A stretch of 49,186 bases of DNA from an uncultured bacterium (GTDB taxonomy: Bacteria; Patescibacteriota; Minisyncoccia; Phycocordibacterales; UBA2100), in assembly GCA_903824595.1 (NCBI GenBank), contig CAIJXH010000017.1, positions 1 to 49,186 on the forward strand. Reading direction: 5' to 3'. A program made the position numbers and the translations under genes. Position 1 is the stretch's first letter. Each line of letters begins with the position of its first letter. The notes beneath the pieces are model-generated. The model ran no database searches. It saw only the letters and a program-made list of their open reading frames with translations, and was not told where the DNA came from. This document shows positions 1 to 8,074 of the stretch, one piece after another.

Positions 1-927
1 TATTACGTCACCAAACAGGTGGCTGCTGCAAATGGGCATATGACATATACACCATATGTCCCAGGATCATACGCGTTTACCTTGACGTGTAGTTCTGGGG
101 GTAAAGACGGTTCGCCCACTGCACAGAATCAGGTAACCGTGGATGTCAACAATGGTACGACCCAGCAGGTGTTTCAGACAATCTCCACATCCAAGGCTTC
201 CTACGTTCAAGGTGAACCAATCGCCGTTACGTGGAGAGGATTTGAGAAATCTCACTCGAATGATTCCATTGCTCTTGTGATCGATGGTAAGGCATGGTCT
301 GATTACACTGGTCCTACTGCGAATATGTGGTTCTATACCAAGGATGTGGATAATGGTAGTGGCACCGTCGTAGCTCCATCGCCCGGTACATACGAAGTCG
401 TGTACTTCACCAGAGATGGTTCGTCGGAAGTAGTTCGAAGTTCTCCCATTACGGTTACTGCTGCACCGGTGATTCCTCCGACCATCTCCACCGCCAAAAC
501 CTCTTATGTCCAAGGTGAACCAATCGCCGTTACCATCTCAAATCCCAATCAATCGCTCTACAACGATTGGATCGCGTTCTACGATCCAAACGAAAAAAAC
601 AATGGTGATTACAGTATCAATACGTGGAAAGGCGATTGGGTAACCACCAACGGCACCAAGGTATACAACACGGGATCCGTTGCCTCAAGTGTTACCCTCC
701 AAAGCACGTCTCTCGCTCCTGGTGCCTACCAAATCCGTCTTGTTGATTGCAATTCCAAAGCAACGGTCGCTACGGCATCGGTGACGATTGCGGCGCCTGT
801 TTCTGCAGCCAGTGCGGGGAGTAATCTCGCGGCTGTTGGTGGTTCTGTCGATCTTGCACGTATTCAGTCGACACTCAAATCGTTGCAAGCCGCTCTTGAA
901 GCTATTGCTGCACAAAGAGGACAGTAA
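1..927 (+). CDS. Secreted Ig-like repeat surface protein, C-terminal part (5' end cut by window)
   Basis: The frame is open from base 1, so only the C-terminal 308 residues are visible and the GTG at 19 is probably not the real start. Two similar beta-sandwich units of about 100 residues are seen, starting at bases 178 and 481 with TISTSKASYVQGEPIAVT and TISTAKTSYVQGEPIAVT. The shared DNA in these starts points to internal duplication. The tail is Ala/Ser-rich and ends in a short helical Leu/Ala segment. There is no membrane anchor in the visible part. I infer an extracellular or cell-wall protein; the exact family is not recognised. A hairpin follows the stop, and the next gene converges from the other strand. 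Confidence 0.75.
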   Translation, partial: YYVTKQVAAANGHMTYTPYVPGSYAFTLTCSSGGKDGSPTAQNQVTVDVNNGTTQQVFQTISTSKASYVQGEPIAVTWRGFEKSHSNDSIALVIDGKAWSDYTGPTANMWFYTKDVDNGSGTVVAPSPGTYEVVYFTRDGSSEVVRSSPITVTAAPVIPPTISTAKTSYVQGEPIAVTISNPNQSLYNDWIAFYDPNEKNNGDYSINTWKGDWVTTNGTKVYNTGSVASSVTLQSTSLAPGAYQIRLVDCNSKATVATASVTIAAPVSAASAGSNLAAVGGSVDLARIQSTLKSLQAALEAIAAQRGQ

Positions 928-950
928 ATGCAGGGTGAGTATGTATGGAG

Positions 951-980
951 AGGCGATGACCGTTGCGTGTCATCGCCTTT
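951..980. terminator. Hairpin terminator between convergent genes
   Basis: A 9-bp stem (GGCGATGAC/GTCATCGCC) with an 8-base loop is followed by TTT and then a C/T-rich stretch. It lies between two convergent genes and could serve both strands. Confidence 0.6.
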
Positions 981-986
981 CTCAAT

Positions 987-1970
987 TTAGATTTTCACAC
1001 ACGCGATGGTGTTGGCGATTGCCATTGCGTTGGCTGGAGCGACGCGAGTTATGTGTGGTGCGGCGTCGACGGCGGCGGTGGCGATGATGGGAAGCCCTGC
1101 TTCAGCGGCTTCAAGGAGAACGTAGGGCGCACCTTCTTTGAGAGAGGGGAGAAGAAATATATCGAACGCCTTCAGGTATGTGGCGGCATCGGGGACGAAA
1201 CCAAGGAAGTGGACGCGATCGGCGACGCCGCACTCCTTTGCTTTGCATTGGAGCGCGACTCTTTCTTCTCCGTCACCCATGATGAAATACTCGACGCACG
1301 TGCCGCGTTCTTTGAGAATCGCGACTGCCTCAATCGCGTAGCGGATGCCTTTGTTGGGCGTGAGTTCGGCGATGGTGATGATGCGTGGCGCCGATGTGTT
1401 GAGAGAAAGTATGAAAGATGATTTTTCTCGTGTGAGGAATGCTGGGGGTTCAATCGCAAGGGGAATGTAGCGCGCCCTTCGTCCGACAAGCCACATCTTC
1501 TTGCCGATCTCCTCGTCCTTTTTTGAAATGACGATCACTTCATGCGCGAGGAGCGCTGTTGCCCAGCTGATCGCGTAGATTGCGCATCGGGTGAATGCGC
1601 TACGCGGCTCTTTGAACGGCCATCCGTGTGCGGTGAACACGATCTTTTTGACGCCACACATACGTCCTGCGAGTGCGCCAAGCGCGGCAGCTTTGGAGCT
1701 GTTGAGATGCAGTACGTCTGGCCTTATCGTACGGATGCAGCGCACTATTTCTAAAAAACTCTTTATGTCGGACAGAGTGGATACATCGCGCACCAGCGAG
1801 GGAATAGCGTACGTTTCGATTCCGTCTTTGGCGAGCATCTCCGAAAGTCGCCCTGCAGTACCGTAAGCAACGACGGGCACCACTCCTTCAGGGGCACGGG
1901 TCGTCATGTCCCATACATAGCGTTGCGCACCGCCCCACGTGGCTTTGGTGATGAGGTATAGAATCTTCAT
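987..1970 (-). CDS. Glycosyltransferase family 4 (GT-B fold)
   Basis: This 327-residue protein should transfer a sugar from a nucleotide-sugar to a lipid-linked or polysaccharide acceptor at the inner face of the membrane. The N-terminus MKILYLITKATWGGAQRYV holds the Gly-Gly loop of GT4 enzymes. The C-terminal domain has EGAPYVLLE, the E-x7-E donor-binding motif, after IAELTPNKG. I chose the ATG at 1970 because the frame upstream is basic, low-complexity and not GT-like. The domain after E-x7-E is shorter than usual, so the C-terminus may be trimmed. The gene is divergent from the sugar transferase at 2013, with 42 bases between them, and the two probably act in the same glycan pathway. Acceptor and sugar are unknown. 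Confidence 0.85.
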   Translation of the reverse strand: MKILYLITKATWGGAQRYVWDMTTRAPEGVVPVVAYGTAGRLSEMLAKDGIETYAIPSLVRDVSTLSDIKSFLEIVRCIRTIRPDVLHLNSSKAAALGALAGRMCGVKKIVFTAHGWPFKEPRSAFTRCAIYAISWATALLAHEVIVISKKDEEIGKKMWLVGRRARYIPLAIEPPAFLTREKSSFILSLNTSAPRIITIAELTPNKGIRYAIEAVAILKERGTCVEYFIMGDGEERVALQCKAKECGVADRVHFLGFVPDAATYLKAFDIFLLPSLKEGAPYVLLEAAEAGLPIIATAAVDAAPHITRVAPANAMAIANTIACVKI

Positions 1971-2012
1971 GCTTGTGGCTGATCGTGTTTTGTGGCACGA
2001 TTGCCTCATTGT

Positions 2013-3374
2013 ATGACGCTTGTTCCTCAGAGGGAATACCTTGTTCTCTTGATTGGTGATGCGTGTGTGTTTGTGGCGACGCTGTGGATTGCGCTTGCAC
2101 TCCGTGCGTTTACGTTTCCTGCGTGGGATGTGTTCGTGCGGCACCTTGTTCCGTTCTCAATACTGTTCATTGCGTGGGCGCTTGTGTTTTTTGTCGCGGG
2201 ATTGTATGGGAGACACACGCGGTTGTTTCGGAGTGCGCTGCCGTCAAAGATTCTCTATGCGCTTTTGTGCAATATCTTGCTCGCGGCACTCTTTTTCTTT
2301 TTCGTTCCCGTGGGGCTTGCGCCGAAAACAATTCTCGTACTGTATTTGTGCGTCGCGTTTCCGTTGATTTATGTATGGCGAGTTATTGTGTTTACTCGAT
2401 TGCCGCGCTCATTCTCTGGCAAGAAACTTCGCGGAATTCTCATTGCATCTGGTCCCGATGCACGAGAGCTCTCTGAAGAAGTGGCGAGCGACGCACGGTA
2501 TCCATTCGCGTTTGAATATGTGATAGACACGGCGCATACGCCTTCGCATGAAATCATCGAACGTTCGTGTCGTCTTGCGCAGGAAGATGATATGACGTTT
2601 CTTGTGGTTGATTTTTCTGATAAAGCGTTTGTTGCGGCGCAGCCGATTATTTACGATGCGGCATTTCGCAAGCGCAGGTTTGCGATCATTGATATCGTGG
2701 AGTTGTACCAAGAAGTGTTTGAGCGTGTGCCGCTCTCACTCGTCCAATATGAATGGATTCTGTCGCGCGTATCATCTTCTCGCGTGTATGGAGCGCTCAA
2801 GCGCGTTATAGACGTCGTGGGCGCCTTGCTTATTGGCGCGTGTTCTTTGCCCCTGTATCCATTGGTTATGCTTTTCATTTGGGTCGATGATCGCGGCGAG
2901 TATTTCATCGTGCAAAAGCGCGTTGGTCGCTACGAACGTCCGATGAGTATTGTGAAATTCCGTACCATGACAGGTAATGATATGGGCAATTATGGCGCGG
3001 ACGGAAAATCAAAATTGCGTGTGACGCGCGTGGGCAAATGGCTACGCATGCTTCGCATCGACGAATTGCCACAGGTGTGGAACGTGCTCAAGGGAGATTT
3101 GTCGCTGGTCGGACCTCGACCTGAATTGCCGTCGCTCGCGCGCGAATATAGTGCTCATATCCCTTACTACAACGCGCGATATCTCATTACGCCCGGGCTT
3201 ATGGGGTGGGCGCAGCTCAAGCACGACCGAGATCCGCATCACGGCACTGATATTGTTGAAACGAGGAACAAGCTCGCGCACGATCTCTTCTATCTTCGTC
3301 ATCGCTCGCTTCTTCTTGATGTGTATATTATCCTTCAAACAATCCGTGTTGTCCTTTCGGCGCGCGGATCGTGA
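2013..3374 (+). CDS. Polyprenyl glycosylphosphotransferase (bacterial sugar transferase)
   Basis: This 453-residue membrane enzyme of the WbaP/EpsE/WcaJ type starts glycan assembly by moving a sugar-1-phosphate onto undecaprenyl phosphate. The first 130 residues hold about four hydrophobic helices. A soluble Rossmann-like middle part follows (FSGKKLRGILIASGPDA). The C-terminal catalytic domain begins at KRVIDVVGALLIG and carries the family signatures KFRTM, RIDELPQ and GPRPELP, then a conserved TPGLMGWAQ. I prefer the ATG at 2013 to the upstream GTG at 1992 because MTLVPQREYL leads straight into the first helix. It is divergent from the GT4 gene. No clear promoter is visible in the 42-base spacer. 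Confidence 0.9.
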   Translation: MTLVPQREYLVLLIGDACVFVATLWIALALRAFTFPAWDVFVRHLVPFSILFIAWALVFFVAGLYGRHTRLFRSALPSKILYALLCNILLAALFFFFVPVGLAPKTILVLYLCVAFPLIYVWRVIVFTRLPRSFSGKKLRGILIASGPDARELSEEVASDARYPFAFEYVIDTAHTPSHEIIERSCRLAQEDDMTFLVVDFSDKAFVAAQPIIYDAAFRKRRFAIIDIVELYQEVFERVPLSLVQYEWILSRVSSSRVYGALKRVIDVVGALLIGACSLPLYPLVMLFIWVDDRGEYFIVQKRVGRYERPMSIVKFRTMTGNDMGNYGADGKSKLRVTRVGKWLRMLRIDELPQVWNVLKGDLSLVGPRPELPSLAREYSAHIPYYNARYLITPGLMGWAQLKHDRDPHHGTDIVETRNKLAHDLFYLRHRSLLLDVYIILQTIRVVLSARGS

Positions 3375-3464
3375 TGTTACGAGCATAGACGACACTTCTT
3401 GAATTCTTCGGTCTCTCGTTCTCCAAAATCCCCACATCCGCCAATGGGGGCGGTAGAAATGCGA

Positions 3465-3470
3465 TATACT
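3465..3470 (+). promoter_or_regulatory. -10 element, TATACT
   Basis: TATACT ends 7 bases before the ATG at 3478, which predicts a transcript with no leader. No convincing -35 is seen. Confidence 0.5.
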
Positions 3471-3477
3471 AATCAGC

Positions 3478-3639
3478 ATGCAATGGCTTGTCACTGGTCT
3501 GTTTGCGATACCGATCTCCATCGGCGTGTTCGCGGGAGCGATGCCGCTGCTGTATCATGCTGTGCTACAAGGTAGCAACAGTCAGCAAGTCGCGGCGGCT
3601 TCGGAATTCAAAAATCCTGCGGGGGGGGGCGACTCATAG
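3478..3639 (+). CDS. N-terminal membrane-anchor fragment of the frameshifted fibre protein
   Basis: This 53-residue frame starts MQWLVTGLFAIPISIGV, a single hydrophobic helix of the signal-anchor type, and continues to a polar linker. It reads into nine G and stops at TAG 3637 a few codons later. The next frame (3603-5657) is open across the same G run and lacks any start or signal of its own for 140 bases. The two are therefore most simply one gene split by a one-base deletion (or two-base insertion) in the G run. With ten G the product would be a continuous protein of about 725 residues. Confidence 0.7.
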   Translation: MQWLVTGLFAIPISIGVFAGAMPLLYHAVLQGSNSQQVAAASEFKNPAGGGDS

Positions 3640-5657
3640 CATCTTCGTCTCCTGAAAAGAAATCACTCGCATTCACTTCGGCAACGACAACTCCCAAAAG
3701 CGGAGGACAGACCATTATCAACCAGTATCCCGTCATCGAACGCGTGGAACACCTCAACACCATCACCACGCAAAGCGGCGTTACGCCATCCGACCTCAAC
3801 GCGCTTGAGAACAAGATGCGCTCGCTCATCTCTCTCCAATCCTCCCAACAAGGTGCGCAGACCGCCGCCGTCTCTCAAATGGTCTCCCAATCCCAGAGAA
3901 TAGACAACTTGAGCAATACCACTATCCAAAATCCCACAATCACCGGCGGCTCCATCACGGCCGCTTCTATCGCGGGCACCATCGTCAATGCGATCAACAC
4001 CGACGCCGCGACCATCGACAATCTCACGTCCAACACCGTCACCGCCAGCAATGGCACCTTCACCTACGCCACGACCACGAATCTCGTCGCAACGAATGCA
4101 ACGACCACCAACCTCTCTGCGGTATACGCGTCTTCCGTCCTCTCCACAATCGGCACCCTGAATCTCACCAACGCACTCACACCAGGGAACGGCGGCACCG
4201 GCACCTCGACCCCCGCCTCCCTCGGCAACCTCCTCTCCTGGAACGGCACCACCTACCAAGGCGTCGCCACCTCCTCACTCTTCAACACCGCCAACACCAG
4301 CGTCTCCGGCCTCCTCTCTGCCACCGACTGGAACACCTTCAATGGGAAGCAAGCTGCCGGCTCCTACCTCACCGCTCTCACCGGCGATATCACTGCGACC
4401 GGACCTGGATCAGCGGTAGCAACCTTGGCGATGAACGTCTCCCACTGGTGGACTGCTCTGCAAAACTTCGGCAACGCCAGCACCTCCATGCTCACTGCCA
4501 CCAGTACCGTGTGGTTCACGTCGCTCGCCACTCCCACCGGCACCTTTTTGGCGGTAGATACTACAGGGAAGGTGATCGCGACCACCACGCCCGCCAACTA
4601 CTTCACCAATAGCGGCTCCAACACCTACCTCTCTACTGGCATCAATCTCCTCGTCGGCACCACCACGTCGCTCGCTCCCTTAACGATCTTCAAGACAGCC
4701 GCCTCCGCGCAAGAGCGCATCTCGTACGATGCCACCCGCTATGCCGAGCTCTATACCGACGCCTCCGGCGCGCTCAATCTCAGCGCGACCGGTGCCATCC
4801 TCAACATGCTCAACGGCAACATGTATCTCTGCGACGGCGGCGCGTGCCCGACCACGCCCGTGCAGGGCTACCCGACGTTCGCGAGCCAGGGCAATCTCGT
4901 CTTGGGCAATGCGCTCTATACAAATGCAGTAAATCCGGCTACCTGTCCCTCTGGCATGATTCCCGTACCCGCCTCGCCCGCAAATGGTCAGCAGGGATTC
5001 TGCGTGGACAAATACGAAGCGCAATCATCAAGCGGCAATGAGGTATCGGTGCAAGGCGGCTCGCCGTGGGTATCCATCGCGCAGACCAGCGCGAGAGCCG
5101 AATGCAAGCGCGCCGGCAAGCACCTCATCACGGAGAAAGAGTGGCAGGCGATTGCAAATGATGTCGAGAATGTCGGGTTCAACTGGAACGGCGGTGTCGT
5201 CGGCACCAACCAAATGAGCGACGGTCATTCCGACAACAGCCCCTCATCCGCGCTCGCGACCGCCGCCGACTCCTCGCCCTGCTCTGACACCGGCCAGACC
5301 TGCGACCTTAGTACATGGAACAGCCAACGTCGCGTGTACAAATTATCAAATGGGCAATACATCTGGGACTTCGGCGGCAATGTCTGGGAATGGGTGGATC
5401 AGACGGTTACCAATGACTATCCAATCGTCAACAGCGCGGCGGCTGGATGGCAGGCATGCTCCACAAGCGGCGACGGCGTCTGCGGCAACACGCGCACCAC
5501 CAACGACCAATGGTACCGAGGCGGTTTTGCCACCATTGCGGGCTTCATCCGCGGCGGCAATTGGAACGATGGCGCGATCGATGGTGCGTTCGCGCTGGGT
5601 CTGAACAATTCGCCGTCCGCTGTGGGCACGTCCCTTGGGTTTCGGTGCTCTCGTTGA
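3603..5657 (+). CDS. Fibre-like surface protein with C-terminal FGE/C-type-lectin domain; likely DGR variable protein
   Basis: This is the main part of a surface protein whose start lies at 3478 in another frame; the first internal start in this frame is GTG 3744. After a short helix-forming stretch come about 330 residues rich in Thr/Ser/Asn/Gly with tail-fibre-like repeats (NPTITGGSITAASIAGTIV, NATTTNL). From about base 4930 a Cys-containing domain resembles the FGE/SUMF1 family: CPSGMIPVPA, GFCVDKYEAQ, GKHLITEKEWQAIAND and GGNVWEWVDQ. Catalysis is not implied; this fold is a common ligand-binding scaffold in DGR targets. The last 35 residues run from RGGNW to GFRCSR, the typical end of a DGR variable region. 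An Avd-like remnant follows 73 bases later. No reverse transcriptase is in the window. I infer a hypervariable adhesin or receptor. Confidence 0.75.
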   Translation, partial: GIQKSCGGGRLIASSSPEKKSLAFTSATTTPKSGGQTIINQYPVIERVEHLNTITTQSGVTPSDLNALENKMRSLISLQSSQQGAQTAAVSQMVSQSQRIDNLSNTTIQNPTITGGSITAASIAGTIVNAINTDAATIDNLTSNTVTASNGTFTYATTTNLVATNATTTNLSAVYASSVLSTIGTLNLTNALTPGNGGTGTSTPASLGNLLSWNGTTYQGVATSSLFNTANTSVSGLLSATDWNTFNGKQAAGSYLTALTGDITATGPGSAVATLAMNVSHWWTALQNFGNASTSMLTATSTVWFTSLATPTGTFLAVDTTGKVIATTTPANYFTNSGSNTYLSTGINLLVGTTTSLAPLTIFKTAASAQERISYDATRYAELYTDASGALNLSATGAILNMLNGNMYLCDGGACPTTPVQGYPTFASQGNLVLGNALYTNAVNPATCPSGMIPVPASPANGQQGFCVDKYEAQSSSGNEVSVQGGSPWVSIAQTSARAECKRAGKHLITEKEWQAIANDVENVGFNWNGGVVGTNQMSDGHSDNSPSSALATAADSSPCSDTGQTCDLSTWNSQRRVYKLSNGQYIWDFGGNVWEWVDQTVTNDYPIVNSAAAGWQACSTSGDGVCGNTRTTNDQWYRGGFATIAGFIRGGNWNDGAIDGAFALGLNNSPSAVGTSLGFRCSR
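3621..3629 (+). repeat. Homopolymer run of nine G inside a surface-protein gene
   Basis: Nine consecutive G lie exactly where the reading frame of the fibre protein is lost. Runs of this kind slip during replication and are the usual basis of ON/OFF phase switching; they are also a common site of sequencing error. Confidence 0.85.
5550..5654 (+). other. Candidate DGR variable region (VR)
   Basis: The last 35 codons encode RGGNW...GFRCSR, which I know as the end of many DGR target proteins with a C-type-lectin/FGE fold. Eight codons look diversified: GAT 5568, ATC 5577, GAT 5580, GGT 5598, GCT 5619, GGC 5625, TCC 5631 and CTT 5634. Each is one or two changes from AAT, AAC or ATT, and every change needed is at an A. 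This is the signature of adenine-specific mutagenesis. The invariant GC-rich tail (from 5637) would be the homing end. No template repeat was found by eye in the window. Confidence 0.6.
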
Positions 5658-5730
5658 AGGGGTTACTCTACAATCTTGAATCTATCAATCTATAATCTTG
5701 CATTTTGTATCTTCTTCAATCTCTTCCGCT

Positions 5731-5916
5731 ATGTTGCACGACCTCCAAATCTTCCAGAAATCGTATACATTCCTCTTCTGGATAAAACAGGTTACGCAAA
5801 AATTCGCCAAGGCGCACAAGTACGCGCTCGCCACGCGGATTCTTTCTGTCTTCGGCGATCTATGGAAAGTCGGCTCGGGCTTCCGCCCGGTAGCATTGCG
5901 TGAATATTTGACGTGA
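5731..5916 (+). CDS. Truncated DGR accessory (Avd-like, four-helix-bundle) protein
   Basis: This 61-residue frame starts MLHDLQIFQKSYTFLFWI and continues through KFAKAHKYALATRI. That is the pattern I associate with the first helices of Avd-like four-helix-bundle proteins, which help the DGR reverse transcriptase. Full proteins of the family are about 110-130 residues, so roughly half is missing. After ATRI the sequence (SVFGDLWKVGSGFRPVALRE) no longer resembles the family, which suggests a deletion joined unrelated DNA. It lies just downstream of the candidate VR, the usual Avd position in VP-Avd-TR-RT loci. Probably non-functional. Start chosen at ATG 5731; an in-frame ATG exists at 5698. 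Confidence 0.5.
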   Translation: MLHDLQIFQKSYTFLFWIKQVTQKFAKAHKYALATRILSVFGDLWKVGSGFRPVALREYLT

Positions 5917-5922
5917 TATAAT
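5917..5922 (+). promoter_or_regulatory. -10 element, TATAAT
   Basis: A consensus TATAAT ends 8 bases before the ATG at 5931, so the transcript should have almost no leader. Confidence 0.55.
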
Positions 5923-5930
5923 CGGATGGT

Positions 5931-6296
5931 ATGAAAGAGAAAAGCAAACAGAAAACGGAGGTGCAGGAGTTGTTTGAGTTTATCCGCGAGCACATGCCGC
6001 TGAAAAGCGAGGTGGCGATGAAAGACGATCTTGCACGATTTGCTACGAAAGATGATCTTGTCGCCATAAAAAGCGATATTGTTGCCATGAAAAGCGATAT
6101 TGTTGCCATGAAAAGCGATCTCACTGAACAAATAGAGGACGTCAAACGATTTGTTACTGACAAACTCGAGCAGAACAAAGAAGAGATCATTGACCGTCTC
6201 ACACCGACCGAAAAAGCGGTAGACAAGGATGTCGTCATGGTCTTGGATCACGAACGCCGCATCCGCATTATCGAAAAACAGTATGCGCGGGCCTAA
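5931..6296 (+). CDS. Small coiled-coil protein with perfect heptad repeats
   Basis: This 121-residue soluble protein is almost entirely charged alpha-helix. Between residues 40 and 65 it repeats VAMKSDI with a seven-residue period, the form of a continuous coiled coil; the flanks (FATKDDLVAI, TEQIEDVKRFVTDKLEQNKEE) keep the same pattern. There is no signal peptide or membrane helix. Many short proteins of this form exist in Patescibacteria without known function, and a multimeric or scaffold role is only an inference. It is followed 12 bases later by an anchored surface protein. Confidence 0.7.
   Translation: MKEKSKQKTEVQELFEFIREHMPLKSEVAMKDDLARFATKDDLVAIKSDIVAMKSDIVAMKSDLTEQIEDVKRFVTDKLEQNKEEIIDRLTPTEKAVDKDVVMVLDHERRIRIIEKQYARA
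6060..6122 (+). repeat. Three tandem 21-bp units inside the coiled-coil gene
   Basis: Units start at 6060, 6081 and 6102. Units 2 and 3 are identical over their first 18 bases, and unit 1 differs from unit 2 at only a few bases. Each encodes one coiled-coil heptad, so a gain or loss of units would keep the frame. Confidence 0.8.
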
Positions 6297-6308
6297 TCAT
6301 ATTGAACT

Positions 6309-7115
6309 ATGAAGAGCGAACTTATTAAACGAGCCGTTCACTTCCTCGCCTACAACAACGCGACGGTCGTCGCGCTGGGATTGGTGCTCATCGGCGGGTC
6401 GGCGTTTGCCGCGACGACTGCGTTTACGCCGGAGAACATTCCGCCGGTACCGTCCGTTTTCTCTGCGATTGCTTCCGCGTCGGAGCCGATGGACGCGAGC
6501 ATCCTACTTTCCGCCGACCTTGCCGCGTTTGATTTCGGGACGAAGATCACCGGCGTTTCGGAAACCGACGCGCAGTATGTCGTGAATTATTCTTTGCAAA
6601 CGCTCGCACCAGAAGATGGTGCATGGCGAGGAAGTGAGCGCGATGGCAGTTTCTCCGTCGGGAAAGACGCACTCGGCGATGGTGGGCTTGCTGGATACGC
6701 GCGAGAGAAACTACTGGACATCGAAAACGGCGAGCGTGCATACCTCGCGAGAGCGAAAGAAGCGGAGCAGAAGATCGCCGACGAGCGATCATCTCGTCCG
6801 GCAAATGCTTTCGCTGGTCTCGTCGGACTTTCGCTTGATCAGATTCCCGAGCCGGTCGTCGTGAAGCCCATGCCGGAGCCGGTGCCCGATGTCGCGCTTC
6901 CAATCTCCGCGCCTTCGGTTGTCATGCCAGAGTCGACTTCCGAGTCCGTTTCTGTCGAAACGACGCCCTCCGCGCTTTCGTCTACAGAAGGCGCCGCGAC
7001 GACCACACAGGATATTATTTCTGTCGCGACAACCTCGCCTTCCGATTCAGAAACTGGTTCGTCAGATGCTACGAGTTCGACTCCGCCCGAAGGCGCGACA
7101 TCCGTCACGCTGTAA
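6309..7115 (+). CDS. Membrane-anchored protein with Pro/Ser/Thr-rich tail, function unknown
   Basis: The 268-residue product has an N-terminal hydrophobic helix at about residues 18-36 (VVALGLVLIGGSAFAAT), which could be a cleaved signal or an anchor. The next 150 residues form a mixed folded region with an acidic helix (GERAYLARAKEAEQKIADE). The last 85 residues are rich in Pro, Ser, Thr and Val (PEPVVVKPMPEPVPDV and SSTEGAATTTQD). Such tails usually span the cell wall or are glycosylated. I do not recognise the folded part. CATATT ends 5 bases before the ATG and may be a -10 element. Confidence 0.7.
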   Translation: MKSELIKRAVHFLAYNNATVVALGLVLIGGSAFAATTAFTPENIPPVPSVFSAIASASEPMDASILLSADLAAFDFGTKITGVSETDAQYVVNYSLQTLAPEDGAWRGSERDGSFSVGKDALGDGGLAGYAREKLLDIENGERAYLARAKEAEQKIADERSSRPANAFAGLVGLSLDQIPEPVVVKPMPEPVPDVALPISAPSVVMPESTSESVSVETTPSALSSTEGAATTTQDIISVATTSPSDSETGSSDATSSTPPEGATSVTL

Positions 7116-7165
7116 AAGAAAAACAACGCCTCGCACGTTTTCACTCCACGGGGTAGTATAGGAAG

Positions 7166-8074
7166 ATGAAGAAAGTCGTAGTAACCGGTGGGGCGGGATT
7201 TGTCGGGAGTAACTTGGTGCGCGAGCTTCTTGCGCAGGGATGGGATGTGCGCAGCGTCGACAACTATTCGGCGGGGAAAATTCCGAGTCGTTTTTTCGAC
7301 GGCGCAACCTACATCGAGGCCGATATACGCGCGACAAAAGACATTGAAAAGGTGTGTATCGGAGCCGACGTGGTGTTTCATACGGCCGCCAAGCCGCGCG
7401 TTCAGTTCTCGATAGACGAGCCGCTCGACACGACCGACAACAACATCACGGGTACCGTGTCGGTGTTGAAGGCTGCAACGGATGCGGGTGTGTCTCGCGT
7501 CGTGTATTCAAGTTCGGGTTCGGCATACGGCGCACAGGAAACGTTGCCGCTCACCGAAGACATGCCTGCCGCGCCGGTACATCCGTATGGTGTGCAAAAG
7601 TACGCCGCGGAACTGTTTGTGAGCATGTGGCCGTCTATCTACAAGCTCGAAACGGTCTCGCTTCGCTATTTCAATATCTATGGTCCTGGCCTTGATCCAA
7701 GCGGTGCATACGCGCTCGCCATCGGACGATTCATCACTGCGCGCAAAGAAGGAAAACCAATCACTATCTATGGCGACGGTACGATCACGCGCGATTTTAC
7801 TCATGTGCGTGACGTGGTGCGTGCCAATATCTTGGCAGCGGAGAGTGGGAAAGTAGGAAAGGGTGAAGTGATCAATATTGGTGCCGGGCGCAACGTTACG
7901 ATACAGAAACTTGCCGAAATGTTTGGAGGCGAGATCGTCTATGGGGCGCCGCGCATTGAAGCACATGATTCACTTGCTAATAATCAAAAGGCTAAAGAGC
8001 TCCTCGGATGGGAGCCGAAAGAAAATCTGGAAGATGGTATCGCAGAATTAAAACAATTATTTGGCATCGCATGA
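7166..8074 (+). CDS. NAD-dependent epimerase/dehydratase (UDP-glucose 4-epimerase-like)
   Basis: This extended short-chain dehydrogenase of 302 residues should interconvert or modify a nucleotide-sugar in the cytoplasm. The NAD-binding motif GGAGFVGSN is at residues 8-16. The catalytic Ser region is YSSSGSAYG, and YGVQKYAAE gives the YxxxK pair. Later motifs RYFNIYGPG, GDGTITRDFTHVRDV and the closing LGWEPKENLEDGI fit the UDP-sugar epimerase group. The true substrate cannot be told from sequence; it may feed the glycosyltransferases at the start of the window. TAGTAT ends 6 bases before ATG 7166, predicting a leaderless start. The stop overlaps the ATG of folD (ATGA), so the two genes are probably cotranscribed. 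Confidence 0.88.
   Translation: MKKVVVTGGAGFVGSNLVRELLAQGWDVRSVDNYSAGKIPSRFFDGATYIEADIRATKDIEKVCIGADVVFHTAAKPRVQFSIDEPLDTTDNNITGTVSVLKAATDAGVSRVVYSSSGSAYGAQETLPLTEDMPAAPVHPYGVQKYAAELFVSMWPSIYKLETVSLRYFNIYGPGLDPSGAYALAIGRFITARKEGKPITIYGDGTITRDFTHVRDVVRANILAAESGKVGKGEVINIGAGRNVTIQKLAEMFGGEIVYGAPRIEAHDSLANNQKAKELLGWEPKENLEDGIAELKQLFGIA

Noticed and set aside
3621-3639. Programmed ribosomal frameshift at the G run
   Set aside because: Possible, but no downstream stimulatory structure or upstream SD-like element is evident; phase switching or sequence error is simpler.
3663-4259. 198-residue minus-strand frame rich in Gly, Val and Arg over the fibre gene
   Set aside because: Low-complexity shadow of a Thr/Asn/Ala-rich plus-strand sequence.
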